NCBI GenBank assembly: GCA_039105265.1 | Contig: JAPFFF010000005.1 | Location: 6,309,501 to 6,373,500 of the forward strand | Source: Tritrichomonas musculus | Taxonomy: Eukaryota > Parabasalia > Tritrichomonadida > Tritrichomonadidae | Length of the DNA stretch: 64,000 bases | Direction: 5' to 3' | Part shown: in pieces, positions 10,317-20,647 of the stretch | How positions within the stretch are numbered: position 1 is the stretch's first letter | Layout: each line of letters opens with the position of its first letter | Program-made: the position numbers and the translations under genes | Notes under the pieces: generated by a model | The model's database searches: none | What the model was told of the DNA's origin: nothing | What the model saw: only the letters and a program-made list of their open reading frames with translations

Positions 10317-10791
10317 GACTTGTTATTTTGAGAATCGATATCAAAAACGTCACTTTTTTGCATCTGATACTCGATTATCAGTTTAAAAATCTGATATCGA
10401 GATTATCGATTATCAAGATATCAGATATGAAATGTGATGTGAAAATAATTGTAAACTTGATATCAATTACCGAGATCTCGAGATCTCAAACAGATTTATC
10501 TTTTTTTATAATTAGTATTTGTGATTTCATAATATTTGAAAATATATACTATAATGTTTTGATGTTTATTTTAAGATTAAAATCAAAAAATACATTCTTT
10601 TTTTATGAAATATTAGAGATTAAATTACGATCATATATTTATCAAAAAGTTTAATTGAAAATTCTGATATCAAAAACTGAGAAAAAAAATTCTAGATCTC
10701 TGAAATCGATCTCGAGAATCTGTGTATATTTATGTATCGATATCAAAAAGTCAATCAATTATCGATCTCGAGAATCGGAGAATAACAAGTC
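10317..10791. mobile_element. 475-bp MITE with TA target duplication
   Basis: Terminal inverted repeats begin GACTTGTTATT and end AATAACAAGTC, and each end is flanked by TA. The arms stay partly complementary for about 30 bases (ATTCTCGAG-AT-CGAT versus GAGAATCGATATC). The interior is full of GATATC, CTCGAG and CGAT words and can fold on itself. The TA duplication and short length suggest a non-autonomous Tc1/mariner-superfamily element. The frame at 10,328-10,654 inside it is composition noise. Confidence 0.65.
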
Positions 10792-11094
10792 TATTTAAAA
10801 TAAATATTTTAAAATATTTTATTTTGTTTTTACAAAGTAGGTAAAATCATTATTTGATTCATAATAAAGACGTATATAATTTTTATTAATCAACAAAATA
10901 AATTTCTGCACTATTATTCTCAAATATTTATTTAAAATATAATTATTTGAAAAAGTTCGATCGGAAAAACAAAAAATGATAGAACTTTTATATAATTTTA
11001 ATGATTTTTAAAGTAAAATGAAATGAATCTATCATAAGTCCTATAAATCCTCTAAAAATCATATTTTCGTTTTTTCAATGTTATCTGAACGTTG

Positions 11095-11219
11095 AGAGCT
11101 TCTTTGATGGTCGTTCATTTAGTTGACCTTAACGGGCTCAATGTCGTTGATCGTTGACTGTCAATGAACGAGACGTTATAAAATTCAATGAGCTCAATGT
11201 CAACGTTGGCCATCCCTGC
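11095..11219. mobile_element. possible hAT-type terminus
   Basis: Read on the minus strand, the segment starts CAGGGATGGCCAACGTTGAC, like the CAGGG(A/T) ends of hAT transposons. Inside, TCAATG, GTTGAC and GAACG words recur in both orientations. I found no matching opposite end nearby, so this may be a single-ended remnant or chance. Confidence 0.3.
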
Positions 11220-11278
11220 TATTAAATAGTGCTTTCAATAAAACGACAAATTCTTTTTTTCATTTCTTTTTTTCTTAA

Positions 11279-11420
11279 GAATGTTTGGCTATATACATCG
11301 AAATGGTTTGTAATTTGTGATTCATAATGATTTGTCAATATATCTATACATAAAAGTATTTTTTCATTAAGCTGAATGCCTGGCTATATACATTGAAATA
11401 TCCGGTAATTTGTGATGTTT
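11279..11420. repeat. diverged direct duplication, about 94 bp apart
   Basis: The phrase TGGCTATATACATCGAAAT followed by GGT(T)TGTAATTTGTGAT occurs near 11,285 and again near 11,379 with a few changes, each preceded by GAATG. A weaker third trace lies near 11,535. Confidence 0.55.
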
Positions 11421-12281
11421 AAAACATCATTAAAATTCAAAGCATTCTCTTTTTTCAATGCTATTGAAATATATTTCTAAATCCTCGTTTTCTTTTTTCA
11501 AATTCTAGTTTGAAATGATTAAACAAATATTTGGCATAATTATATATGTTTGCCTATATCTATTAGGAAGAAGTGGTCAACAAGAAAGTCATTAGTTCTT
11601 CTTTTGATCGATTTATTTGTCAATACTCATTTCACTTTGTTATTCTTCAAATGTTTCTTGAACTAAAATGAGATAATTTTAAATCCTGATATTTGATAAA
11701 ATGATTTGTTTAAAACAAATGATGTTAATTGCCTGATCTGATTGAACGATTTTTGATTCTTTTTGTGAATTAATCATTGAGAAAAGTCGTTTTCATATGA
11801 ATTCTGTTTTTCATTAAATATAAATTCTTCTTGTTGTTTTGTACGTAAGTACAATCAAGTTGAAGAAAAGCTTTATTTCATTATCATTACTTGTTTGCAG
11901 ACTTGATAAAAGTCTAAGAACAGTGAACTTTTCGGATTGAAAAAATGAAATAGGTTCAACTTTTTGACTGCATTTAGTTCATTTGTCATTGACATCAAAC
12001 AAGTCAATTTGTGTTAAAATACATTATATTCAGAGATCAAATAGTTTTTTTATTTTTATTTATTTATTTGTACTTGTTTATAAACGCAAATGAAATGTCA
12101 GCCTTCAAAAAATAGAAAAAATAAATTTGCCAAGTGTCATGTAATCACTTTTTAAATGGTTTATTATTTGAAAAAGTTTCTATTGATTCTTGAGTTATAT
12201 GAAAAAAAAGCAATAAATCAAAATAAATAAATTAGAAATTCATAAAAAACTTTATATAAAAAAACAAATAAATAAAAAACA

Positions 12282-15200
12282 TTAGAACCATGGAACTGAA
12301 TTCAAAGAATCATTTTCTAAAGAAAATTCTATTAGTTTGTCAATATTTTCATTGACTTGATGAGCTGATGAATTAGGAATTGAGAATTCTTTTAGTCTGT
12401 TTTGGATATCATCAGCGTCAAACTTTTCATTTCCCAAAAAATAAAGAAGTTCATCTTTATAATAAGAGAAGCAGAGGAAAGTTGCAATGATACCGTTTTT
12501 AAAAGGTCCATTCAACATTCCTTTATTTACAAACAAAGGAAGTTTGCAAAGATCGTTATTATTTTTAATAATATTATCATATGCAATATAGATTGACTTT
12601 TCGCTTATAAGAGCCGTATTAATATCGAAATCGCCTCTTTCTAATATTTGTAGTGCGGAAAGAGCGCCAAGTCTTTCGGCAAGCAAACTTTTCCACAAGA
12701 TATTATCTTTTTTGGTAGAAAAGCACATTTCATCTTTCTTTAATAATGAAAGAGGCACTGCATCTGTCTGTGAGATGAATTGACAATCATCGATTGAATT
12801 ATGCAAGGATAAAGATTGAATCGCTGGCAATAAAATCCCTCTTTCTCTTGTATCGCCAAACTTTTTCAGAATGAAATTGGCCGAACAATTAAACATACAA
12901 AATTCCATATTCATCAATCTTCTGTTACTGATGAGGTATTGATACTTTCTTCCGCTTTTTCCGCGTATCATCATTACGTCATTATCCAGGTGAAAGATCA
13001 GACTTATCTTGTCATTGATAACGAGAGGAACATCTGCTTGAACATCGAACGAATTAAACGTTCTCTTCTTCAAAATAATGTTCTTTAATGACTGGAAGAC
13101 GACGTTTTCATTTTTGGCAATTGAGAGGAAAATTGAAGGTGACAAATAAGAGAGAAGCTCCTTGTCTGTAACATTGTTTTGGATGAAAAATTCAATAAAG
13201 AAAACACTCCAAAAGGGATCAATTGGTGACGTTAAGTTTAGCTGATATTTTCGTGCCATTTTGTCATCGTATAAAAGAGGAAGAAGCCGAATAATCGCAG
13301 TTAAAAAAATAGGATTCTTGCTCTTTAATCTAAGTCCGTTTTGAGCCGCACAGAAAATTATTTCTGTCCATTCGATATCTTTAATTTTCGATGACAACGA
13401 AAGAATCAAGTTTTCTAGCGATTTCGAATTGTTCTTCACAAAGAATTCAATGTCTGGCTTGGGTGGCCTTGGCTCACAAAAGGAGGTTTGTAATGATTTG
13501 TTCAATTTAGATGAAAATTTCGAATAGATGTCAGAATCATTGATTCCTTGTCTTTGGATGAAATTAAACAATGATTGATGAATTATTGGTGAATAAAAAG
13601 GAGAAAGTGTCCTTGAAAAGGGTCTCTTCTTCTTCATCGCACTACTGATCATTAAAAACTTGGCAAATTTAATGTCATATAAAATAAGAGGATTTAGAGG
13701 CAAGTTTTGAATGGACTCGTCTAGCTCAGCTTTAGTTGTTGTAACTTTATCAAATATATCATTAAGAGTGTCAATGTAAATGGGTGGAATATTTTGAATA
13801 TCCTTTTGGTTTTGCATGTCTTGAAATATTGAAAGATGAAGATTATGCCTTAAATCTGTCTTAACTGATGAAAATGGTAGAAAACTATGCATGTAATCAT
13901 CTCTTATGTATTCTGGTAAGTCAGAGGCAGTCTTCCAATCTGAGAGACTTGTATATAAGGTCTCATCTAAACATCCTTCAAGTTGAGTTAAATATGTATT
14001 AGTTTTTTCTTTCTTTTTGGATAAATAAGATTTTAATTCTGGATTTGCAGCATCAATTAAATCTAAATTTAATCCTTCTTTCTTCAAAATACTTCCAACT
14101 GATGTAATAACATATGGTTTTAAATTACGTAAAATAACAAAATATTTCATGAAAAATGTTCTGAAAACTGGATTTTTAAGGTCATCACGTAAATACTTTG
14201 TTGCTTCTCCGTATGGGTTGTTGATGATTGTAACCAGCAAGCATGTTAACATGAATTTAGCAGTTGATGGATCTGCATTCTCTGTTTTAAAAACTCTTCG
14301 AGCAAAAGGAAGGAGTTTTGTTAAAATAATATCTTCTGGAAATTGATGCTTCCAAAAAATTGATGACAGCCGAATCCAAATATCTTCGCTATTGATATTT
14401 CCCATCATTGAAGCAACTTTTGCAATGCATTTTTTGTTATTGAGAAGTGTGTCAAGAGCTATATACGATGGTGGCCAGCTTGGCGAATCAGGTATACAGA
14501 CAACATGAAACACCATGTCGCAAATTGGGTCGAAATCAATCGTCCCATCATACAAAATTGCGCATTTAATCATTTTAGAAACAAAATGCATTAGTATTTG
14601 AAAGATTTCATATTGTTGTTTTAAACTCTTCTGATAAGCTTCAAAGATTACCTTAAAGAAAGAATTGACAATATTGACTTGTGGGCCAAATTGTTTTACC
14701 AACTTTTTAGCACTTTTGATGATTGGTATAATCATTTTCAACGTTGGTTGAGGCTGCTCGATAATAACACGCAAAGAAAATATAACGAAATTGGAGAAGA
14801 AAATTATAACTTGATGTTCTTTATTCTCTGGGGGTGGTGATGAACAAATCAAATTAGTGAGTATTGCAATTAATGGAGTTAATGAATTAATTTGCCTCTT
14901 CTTTGCAAAATGCTTTAGATTTAAAGTTTGTTGAATAAAAATTGGCCAAAGAATAGATAACGGCTTTGGGATACAATCCAAATTATTTGATATAATAGTC
15001 CATAAAGAAACAATAATTGATGATGACTTTTGATAGTTAATGATCGCTTTAACAAGTGGATTAAGAAGCGGAATTGGTATATTCTTGGGAAACTTAATGT
15101 TGTCACAAGCAGCTTTTTGATATGAAGAAATGTAAACGGAAATACTATCTAAAAATGATTTGAAAAATGTTTCAAAATGGCTCTCACCTTTAGATTTGGA

Positions 15201-18200
15201 CCAGATTTCAAATACAATATGTTTTTCATTTGCTTTTTGGCAATGGCAGAAAAGTTCATATGCTTTATCAGTTGTTACTGAAAATGTTGGTACTTCGTTT
15301 ATTAAATGGAGGATTGCATGTAAATACAGATTAAAAGGATAAGAATAGTCAACTCTGTTTCCTGTATTATTTCTCTCATTTTCAACTGTCATTTGATTAT
15401 TATTTCCTTCATTGTTTGTATTTGAATTTATATCTTGATTAGGATTAATGGTATCTTTGAATGGTTCAATAAGCGAAAGAAACTCTTCAGGGTTGCAATT
15501 TTTATTTTTAATAAATGGCAAAATAACTGTCTTCAAAAAAACATAAGCGATATCATTTGTTATAAACTTTAATGAAATTAATTCTTCTATTTTAAAAGAC
15601 GAATTTTCCTTTGTTATTTTTTCAATAAGTTGATAAATCATTGCAATAACTACTTGTGAATTTGTATTAAAGAATGCTATTAAAGCGATCAAAATATCAT
15701 TTCGAGTTAATTTCGAAATATTTTCAGTAAGGAAATGAATGAAATGCTCAACATAAACCAAACAATTTCCATCACATCTTAAATTATTAATGAAAAATTT
15801 AAAAACAATTTCGTAAATTTCCGGATTACAAAATAAATTCTCATCAGATAGAGAAGCTATAGAGAATGATAGCTGAGAAATCGAAGCGATTGAATTTGGT
15901 TCTACTTTTAAAACCGACTGAACGAAATCTTTATCAGATAAAATGATTTCTTTCAAACTTTTTGAATGTTCTTCTTCTTCAAAAGCAATTTGAATGAAGG
16001 CGAATTTTTTCTCATTTCTAATTGCTGTTCTTAAGAAACGAATTCCGGCGTCATTAGCGAAAGCAATGGCATCTATTAAGATCCGCAAATCTCTTTTATC
16101 GATTGCTAAGTTATAATTGCATAATGCCTGAACAATATAGCTCATCAAGACTTCATATCTATTTTCACTCACTAAGTAACAAATTACATCTTCATTAACA
16201 AGTAAGCGGCATATGATATGAAAAAATTCTATTCCTTGATCGGAGAAATTTTTAATAACTTCAGAAAGTTGCCTTATAGTTGTTGGTGTAATTTCTGAAG
16301 GAAATAAAGTAAACGCAATTGGCCAATAATGGTCAATTGAGTCCCATTTGCCAAAACAAGTTAACTTAGCAGTGGTGAAATTCTCCCAATTCATTAAATT
16401 GTCAATATTATCATCACGAAGACGTTGAATAAAATGATCTTTGAGTCTTTTGAACAAAGAATCAGGAATTGAATCTTTAATTATTTTAAAAAGTGGCAAA
16501 TTAGAAGTATAAAAATCTTTCGTGCAGCAAATAATTTCAAAGAAGCGATTTTCATATTTACATAAAAAGTCCGGGCAATGTCTGACTAATGAACAAAGAA
16601 AATCATTAACAATTTCTCGTTTTTCTTTATCAGAAGCTGAATTCGTATTTGTATTTGCAATTTCAACCTTTAAAAAGTTGTCAAATTGGTCGAGATGTTT
16701 GTCTATTAGAGAAGGACTGATACGAATCAATATTGAAGAAATTTTAATGAAATGATAAAGATTAGTTGCAAAAAATTTATCAAATAGTTCGTTCATAAAT
16801 TGATCAGCATCGTCATCATCAGTGCAAACAGATGCAAATTCACCATATAAATAACGGTTGAATTTTGAATGAGAATTTGCAATGTAGTCAAAAAAAATTG
16901 TATTTGACTGCTTTGTTAATGAATAAGAACGACTTAGGTATTCTTTGGCTCTCTCAATGAGATCAGGAACTTCTGGTACCGATATCTCAAGTTCATAAAA
17001 AAGAAATCTGTTTCCTGGAAATGAATTAATCCTTCTTGGTAAGAATCTGTTTGATACAGCATTAACAACAAATAATGCAAATGAAACAGGATCAATAACT
17101 GATCTAGCCACATTTTTAATAATATTATTAATAATATTATTTCTTATAAAAAAGACATTTGGATAGGCAATGTCAGTTATAAAAAGGATCTTTTTTAAAA
17201 ATTCTGTAAAATCCTCTTGTGTTTTAAGAATAGAAAAAAATTTTAAAGATTCTGAATCATTAAAATTAAAAGACGAATTTGAAAGAGTAACTAATATGTT
17301 AGCAAAGAAAGATAAGCTTTCTACTGAAAGATCAAAAAACAAAGAAAAAGCTTTCTCTCGATTAATTCTAAGCAAAGGAACTAACAAACGACTAATTTTA
17401 TGATCATAATCGTAATTTTTGAATCCATTAATATATTTAATATGATTATTGATACCAAAGATAGGTCTTAAGTAACTTTTTAATTGAATCCATAATTCTT
17501 CATTTGATGGTGAATTAAAAATTGACTTTACATTTCCTTCAATAAGATCAATTGCTGGAATTGAAAATTGGTCGTTATTAAGAATAAAAGTCGGTTCTAA
17601 TCCAGATTCATCCGCAGTAATTGTTCTTGATGTTGGCAACTTTTTCATTATTTTTAATAAAACAGCTTTTTCATCATCTTTTGCTTTCGGAAGTGCATTT
17701 AAAATTAGATTCAGAAGTCGTCTCATTCTTTCTTTATCGCCATAAACAATATTTTTATTCCTCTTCCCAATGGAATAAATAATAAAAAGTGATCGAATTC
17801 CACAATATGGAGGTCTTATTAATAAATCAACAACTTGATGAAATTCGATATTTTTTGGTGCAAATTTATTGGCAAATTGAAAGAACGAAATTAAGGATGG
17901 TCCAACATCAGTCTGATTAGCAACAATGATCATTCGATCAATAAAACGAGGGTTTAAAAAGTCAGGAATATTTTGGTGTTTTTTAAAGAATGTTGCAAGC
18001 ATTGTAAATATTTCTATAATAAAGGAAATAGCTTCTGTAATGTTAGGGATGGCTTCAACTCGACTTTGAAAGACATATATTACATTTATTACTTTTTTCT
18101 GCATCATCATAAGTGCAATAGTGACGTATTTTTCTTTCGTATCAAAACGATGATCAGGTTGTGAATTAATTTTATGTAAGATTTGTTGGACAGTTTGAAT

Positions 18201-20054
18201 AACCATCGATCCTTTTGTTGGATTGTTTAATTCATCAATGCACTTTTGCAAAAGTGAAATAATTATATAGGAAAAAGTTACAACATCTAGATAAAAAGAA
18301 TGAACAAAAGACGAATTGGTTAGAACATTTTCGTTTCTTTTGAAAAATTCTGTGAAAAATCCGTTCCAAAAATTTTGCATAAATAGAGGATGAAAATATT
18401 TTTTCAATATTTTTGGAAAACTTTGAAATATATACGAAATACATTTTTTAACACGTTCATAACATTTTAAAAGTTTTAAATGTATTACACACATCTTACT
18501 ATTATTTTTTGGATCACTATTGATGCATTGTGATGCATATCTAAAATTACATTTTGATGATAGAAAACGAACATCTACTAAAAGAAAAATTAAATTTGAA
18601 AAAATTTTATGAACATATTGGATCTCAATTTGTGAAAATGGTAAACTTGGAATGTTAGATTGTGTTATTTTTTCATTCCTTAATCGGAGTTCCGTTAATG
18701 ATTCAAAAACCGCAATTAAGCATTCTAAAACTTTTGATATTGATTCAAATAAATTTGAAACAATCGAAATAATGTGCTGAATATCATTGAAATCAAATGA
18801 TTTTTCATTTGAAGTTTTGATTTCATATTTGGCTGTTTCATCCATACTTTTTATTAGCTGATGAAGCGCAAATAAAATTGAAAAGTGATATCTGTAATTA
18901 GCTTGAGGTGGCATATCTTTGATTTTATTAAATATATATACGATAGTCTTTTGAAATCTGGAAATCCTCTGAATATATTGAATCGAATTAACAAACAAAG
19001 AGTTAATAGAAAAACGTAGCATTATTTCAATTACATTTTGGAATATGTTCCAATTACACTTTGGACTGAGAATAATGGTTTCAAATAACTTATTAACGAT
19101 TGTTTGTCGGGATATATAAAAATCTATATCGCAAATTGTAAAATCAGTTAAAGACGGAAAAATTTCAATATACTTCTGTAGTATTACAGGATCTTTTTTT
19201 GATGATATTAAGCAAACAAAAGACCAAGCTATTTCTTCATAAAGAAGATGAAAAGATAAGGGGCATTTTTGTAAAATTGATATATATGAGTCAATTAAGA
19301 AAGAAAGCGATTTATTTTTGAATAATATATCAGCAGAAAGAGAATAGCAATGAATCATACGAGCTTTTAAAGCTAAAAGTGGAAGTGTAGAATAATTAAT
19401 TGTATCATCCTGAAAATCTTTTGAAATAATTTCTTCAATTGATGAAAAAATCGAAATAAATTGATCTCTTAGATCTTCAAAAGTCCTAGCACAAAACGAA
19501 ATAACTGTTAAAAGTGTTAAAAAAGGATTAAAATAAGTAGAATCGATCGAATCAAAATTTTGATGTAGCCATCTAATTCTTTTACTACATGAAGATATAG
19601 TTAATTTAGCAATCTCGTGTAAAAACTGTTTGTTCAATCCTGCTTCAAAAGTTTGCCGTATAATTGGTAATGCATCGGTTAGATCAGAAATTGACCCATC
19701 AGATATATAATTAAAAAATGTAGTTAGTTTTTCTTTAGGGATTGAACCATTAAAATGATAATTTAATGTATTAAGAAGCGAAAGAAGCTCATGCCGAAAA
19801 TTGTCGATTTCTTTTGATGATTGAACTGAATTTGTTTGAATAGCAACATTAAGTATTTTTTCAGCTATTCCTTGAGTAGCTTCTTCAATCTTGGTTATTG
19901 GAATGTAAAAAATTAAATTTCGGATTTCGTTCAATGTTTTTTCTGAAGCTATCGGATTTGAAGTAATTTTCGATATTTTAATACTAATTTGATCATCCAA
20001 GTTATTTGGAGATACGTTAAGGCGAGTTATGGATGATGATGATCCTTCATTCAT
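12282..20054 (-). CDS. giant PIKK-like protein with degenerate kinase domain, TRRAP/Tra1-like
   Basis: A single frame of 2,590 residues. Residues about 1-2,200 are almost all amphipathic helix of HEAT/FAT type with no other recognisable domain. From about residue 2,341 a kinase-like lobe appears: VPLVINDKISLIFH, then MMIRGKSGRKYQYLI (the PIKK-type strand pair normally written G.DG..Y.fL), then a block with NFILKKF. I do not see the catalytic D....N and DFG motifs, so it should not phosphorylate. The last residues (VNENIDKLIEFSLE...SVPWF) look like a FATC tail with its aromatic end. HEAT-FAT-dead kinase-FATC is the plan of TRRAP/Tra1, the activator-binding subunit of SAGA and NuA4 acetyltransferase complexes in the nucleus. 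At 2,590 residues it is well short of Tra1 (about 3,700). Another PIKK with an eroded kinase is the alternative. Confidence 0.5.
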   Translation of the reverse strand: MNEGSSSSITRLNVSPNNLDDQISIKISKITSNPIASEKTLNEIRNLIFYIPITKIEEATQGIAEKILNVAIQTNSVQSSKEIDNFRHELLSLLNTLNYHFNGSIPKEKLTTFFNYISDGSISDLTDALPIIRQTFEAGLNKQFLHEIAKLTISSCSKRIRWLHQNFDSIDSTYFNPFLTLLTVISFCARTFEDLRDQFISIFSSIEEIISKDFQDDTINYSTLPLLALKARMIHCYSLSADILFKNKSLSFLIDSYISILQKCPLSFHLLYEEIAWSFVCLISSKKDPVILQKYIEIFPSLTDFTICDIDFYISRQTIVNKLFETIILSPKCNWNIFQNVIEIMLRFSINSLFVNSIQYIQRISRFQKTIVYIFNKIKDMPPQANYRYHFSILFALHQLIKSMDETAKYEIKTSNEKSFDFNDIQHIISIVSNLFESISKVLECLIAVFESLTELRLRNEKITQSNIPSLPFSQIEIQYVHKIFSNLIFLLVDVRFLSSKCNFRYASQCINSDPKNNSKMCVIHLKLLKCYERVKKCISYIFQSFPKILKKYFHPLFMQNFWNGFFTEFFKRNENVLTNSSFVHSFYLDVVTFSYIIISLLQKCIDELNNPTKGSMVIQTVQQILHKINSQPDHRFDTKEKYVTIALMMMQKKVINVIYVFQSRVEAIPNITEAISFIIEIFTMLATFFKKHQNIPDFLNPRFIDRMIIVANQTDVGPSLISFFQFANKFAPKNIEFHQVVDLLIRPPYCGIRSLFIIYSIGKRNKNIVYGDKERMRRLLNLILNALPKAKDDEKAVLLKIMKKLPTSRTITADESGLEPTFILNNDQFSIPAIDLIEGNVKSIFNSPSNEELWIQLKSYLRPIFGINNHIKYINGFKNYDYDHKISRLLVPLLRINREKAFSLFFDLSVESLSFFANILVTLSNSSFNFNDSESLKFFSILKTQEDFTEFLKKILFITDIAYPNVFFIRNNIINNIIKNVARSVIDPVSFALFVVNAVSNRFLPRRINSFPGNRFLFYELEISVPEVPDLIERAKEYLSRSYSLTKQSNTIFFDYIANSHSKFNRYLYGEFASVCTDDDDADQFMNELFDKFFATNLYHFIKISSILIRISPSLIDKHLDQFDNFLKVEIANTNTNSASDKEKREIVNDFLCSLVRHCPDFLCKYENRFFEIICCTKDFYTSNLPLFKIIKDSIPDSLFKRLKDHFIQRLRDDNIDNLMNWENFTTAKLTCFGKWDSIDHYWPIAFTLFPSEITPTTIRQLSEVIKNFSDQGIEFFHIICRLLVNEDVICYLVSENRYEVLMSYIVQALCNYNLAIDKRDLRILIDAIAFANDAGIRFLRTAIRNEKKFAFIQIAFEEEEHSKSLKEIILSDKDFVQSVLKVEPNSIASISQLSFSIASLSDENLFCNPEIYEIVFKFFINNLRCDGNCLVYVEHFIHFLTENISKLTRNDILIALIAFFNTNSQVVIAMIYQLIEKITKENSSFKIEELISLKFITNDIAYVFLKTVILPFIKNKNCNPEEFLSLIEPFKDTINPNQDINSNTNNEGNNNQMTVENERNNTGNRVDYSYPFNLYLHAILHLINEVPTFSVTTDKAYELFCHCQKANEKHIVFEIWSKSKGESHFETFFKSFLDSISVYISSYQKAACDNIKFPKNIPIPLLNPLVKAIINYQKSSSIIVSLWTIISNNLDCIPKPLSILWPIFIQQTLNLKHFAKKRQINSLTPLIAILTNLICSSPPPENKEHQVIIFFSNFVIFSLRVIIEQPQPTLKMIIPIIKSAKKLVKQFGPQVNIVNSFFKVIFEAYQKSLKQQYEIFQILMHFVSKMIKCAILYDGTIDFDPICDMVFHVVCIPDSPSWPPSYIALDTLLNNKKCIAKVASMMGNINSEDIWIRLSSIFWKHQFPEDIILTKLLPFARRVFKTENADPSTAKFMLTCLLVTIINNPYGEATKYLRDDLKNPVFRTFFMKYFVILRNLKPYVITSVGSILKKEGLNLDLIDAANPELKSYLSKKKEKTNTYLTQLEGCLDETLYTSLSDWKTASDLPEYIRDDYMHSFLPFSSVKTDLRHNLHLSIFQDMQNQKDIQNIPPIYIDTLNDIFDKVTTTKAELDESIQNLPLNPLILYDIKFAKFLMISSAMKKKRPFSRTLSPFYSPIIHQSLFNFIQRQGINDSDIYSKFSSKLNKSLQTSFCEPRPPKPDIEFFVKNNSKSLENLILSLSSKIKDIEWTEIIFCAAQNGLRLKSKNPIFLTAIIRLLPLLYDDKMARKYQLNLTSPIDPFWSVFFIEFFIQNNVTDKELLSYLSPSIFLSIAKNENVVFQSLKNIILKKRTFNSFDVQADVPLVINDKISLIFHLDNDVMMIRGKSGRKYQYLISNRRLMNMEFCMFNCSANFILKKFGDTRERGILLPAIQSLSLHNSIDDCQFISQTDAVPLSLLKKDEMCFSTKKDNILWKSLLAERLGALSALQILERGDFDINTALISEKSIYIAYDNIIKNNNDLCKLPLFVNKGMLNGPFKNGIIATFLCFSYYKDELLYFLGNEKFDADDIQNRLKEFSIPNSSAHQVNENIDKLIEFSLENDSLNSVPWF

Positions 20055-20266
20055 TTCTGAAGGAGAACTTAAATTGACCTCAATTAGTATTTTTCGCCTT
20101 ATTCGTAATTAACCTTATAAGGTTAATTATCTTTCAAATGCTTATTTAGAATAAACAGGAGAAAGTATAGTATATCTAGCATTTATTATTAAACAAATAT
20201 AATGATATAAAGAAAACCTCTCTTGGTAAACTATCTGGTAGATTGGTTAATAAAAAAAAAAAAAAA

Positions 20267-20647
20267 TTAAACTTTTGGAAGATTTTTTTGCATTTCTAAA
20301 TTCATTTTAATTTCAATATATTTAGCTTTGGTCTCTTTGGTGTATATCGAATAATTATTGCTATTATTAAAAATATCTTTTTCCCATTTGTCAGCGATTT
20401 CACGAGCAAGCTGTTTATCAAATGGAATCATTTTATTCAAAACATCACGGGTTTTTTCTAAGTAATTGTATCTATCTCTTGATGGGATTCCTTTTCCTGT
20501 CGCAAATCGATTTGCAATTTGTGGTTTGTTTTCGGTTGGGCATTTAACTTCAGTAAATGGAGGGTAAGGAAAATCTTGAAGAGTTATTTCTGCTGTTTTC
20601 CAGTTTTGAATTCGGTTATTAAGTGAGTTTATTAAATCTTTTTCCAT
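20267..20647 (-). CDS. small stand-alone TFIIS central-domain-like protein
   Basis: A protein of 126 residues. Residues about 62-120 (KTRDVLNKMIPF, then LAREIADKWEKDIF, then YTKETKAKYIEIKMNLEMQ) match the pattern of the TFIIS central domain: R-rich helix, A..IE..I helix, Y..K.R...NL. In TFIIS and its relatives this three-helix domain binds the RNA polymerase II jaw. No zinc ribbon follows, so transcript-cleavage activity is not expected. The N-terminal 60 residues are proline-containing and unstructured-looking. Its start overlaps or abuts the start of the divergent DHHC gene, so both must share a tiny promoter. The domain call comes from recognised pattern only. Confidence 0.45.
   Translation of the reverse strand: MEKDLINSLNNRIQNWKTAEITLQDFPYPPFTEVKCPTENKPQIANRFATGKGIPSRDRYNYLEKTRDVLNKMIPFDKQLAREIADKWEKDIFNNSNNYSIYTKETKAKYIEIKMNLEMQKNLPKV

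Larger units (their letters stand above)
8369..12281. other. 3.9-kb gene-free repeat region
   Basis: No host reading frame is supported here. It holds a long hairpin (9,657-9,714), 32-bp tandem repeats (10,095-10,190), a TA-flanked MITE (10,317-10,791), a possible hAT-type terminus ending near 11,219 and a diverged 94-bp duplication (11,279-11,420), each listed separately. The word TTCAAAAAGT and its complement recur several times between 9,660 and 10,040. Confidence 0.6.

Noticed and set aside
10328-10654. 108-residue frame
   Set aside because: Lies entirely inside the 475-bp MITE and is made of repeat words.
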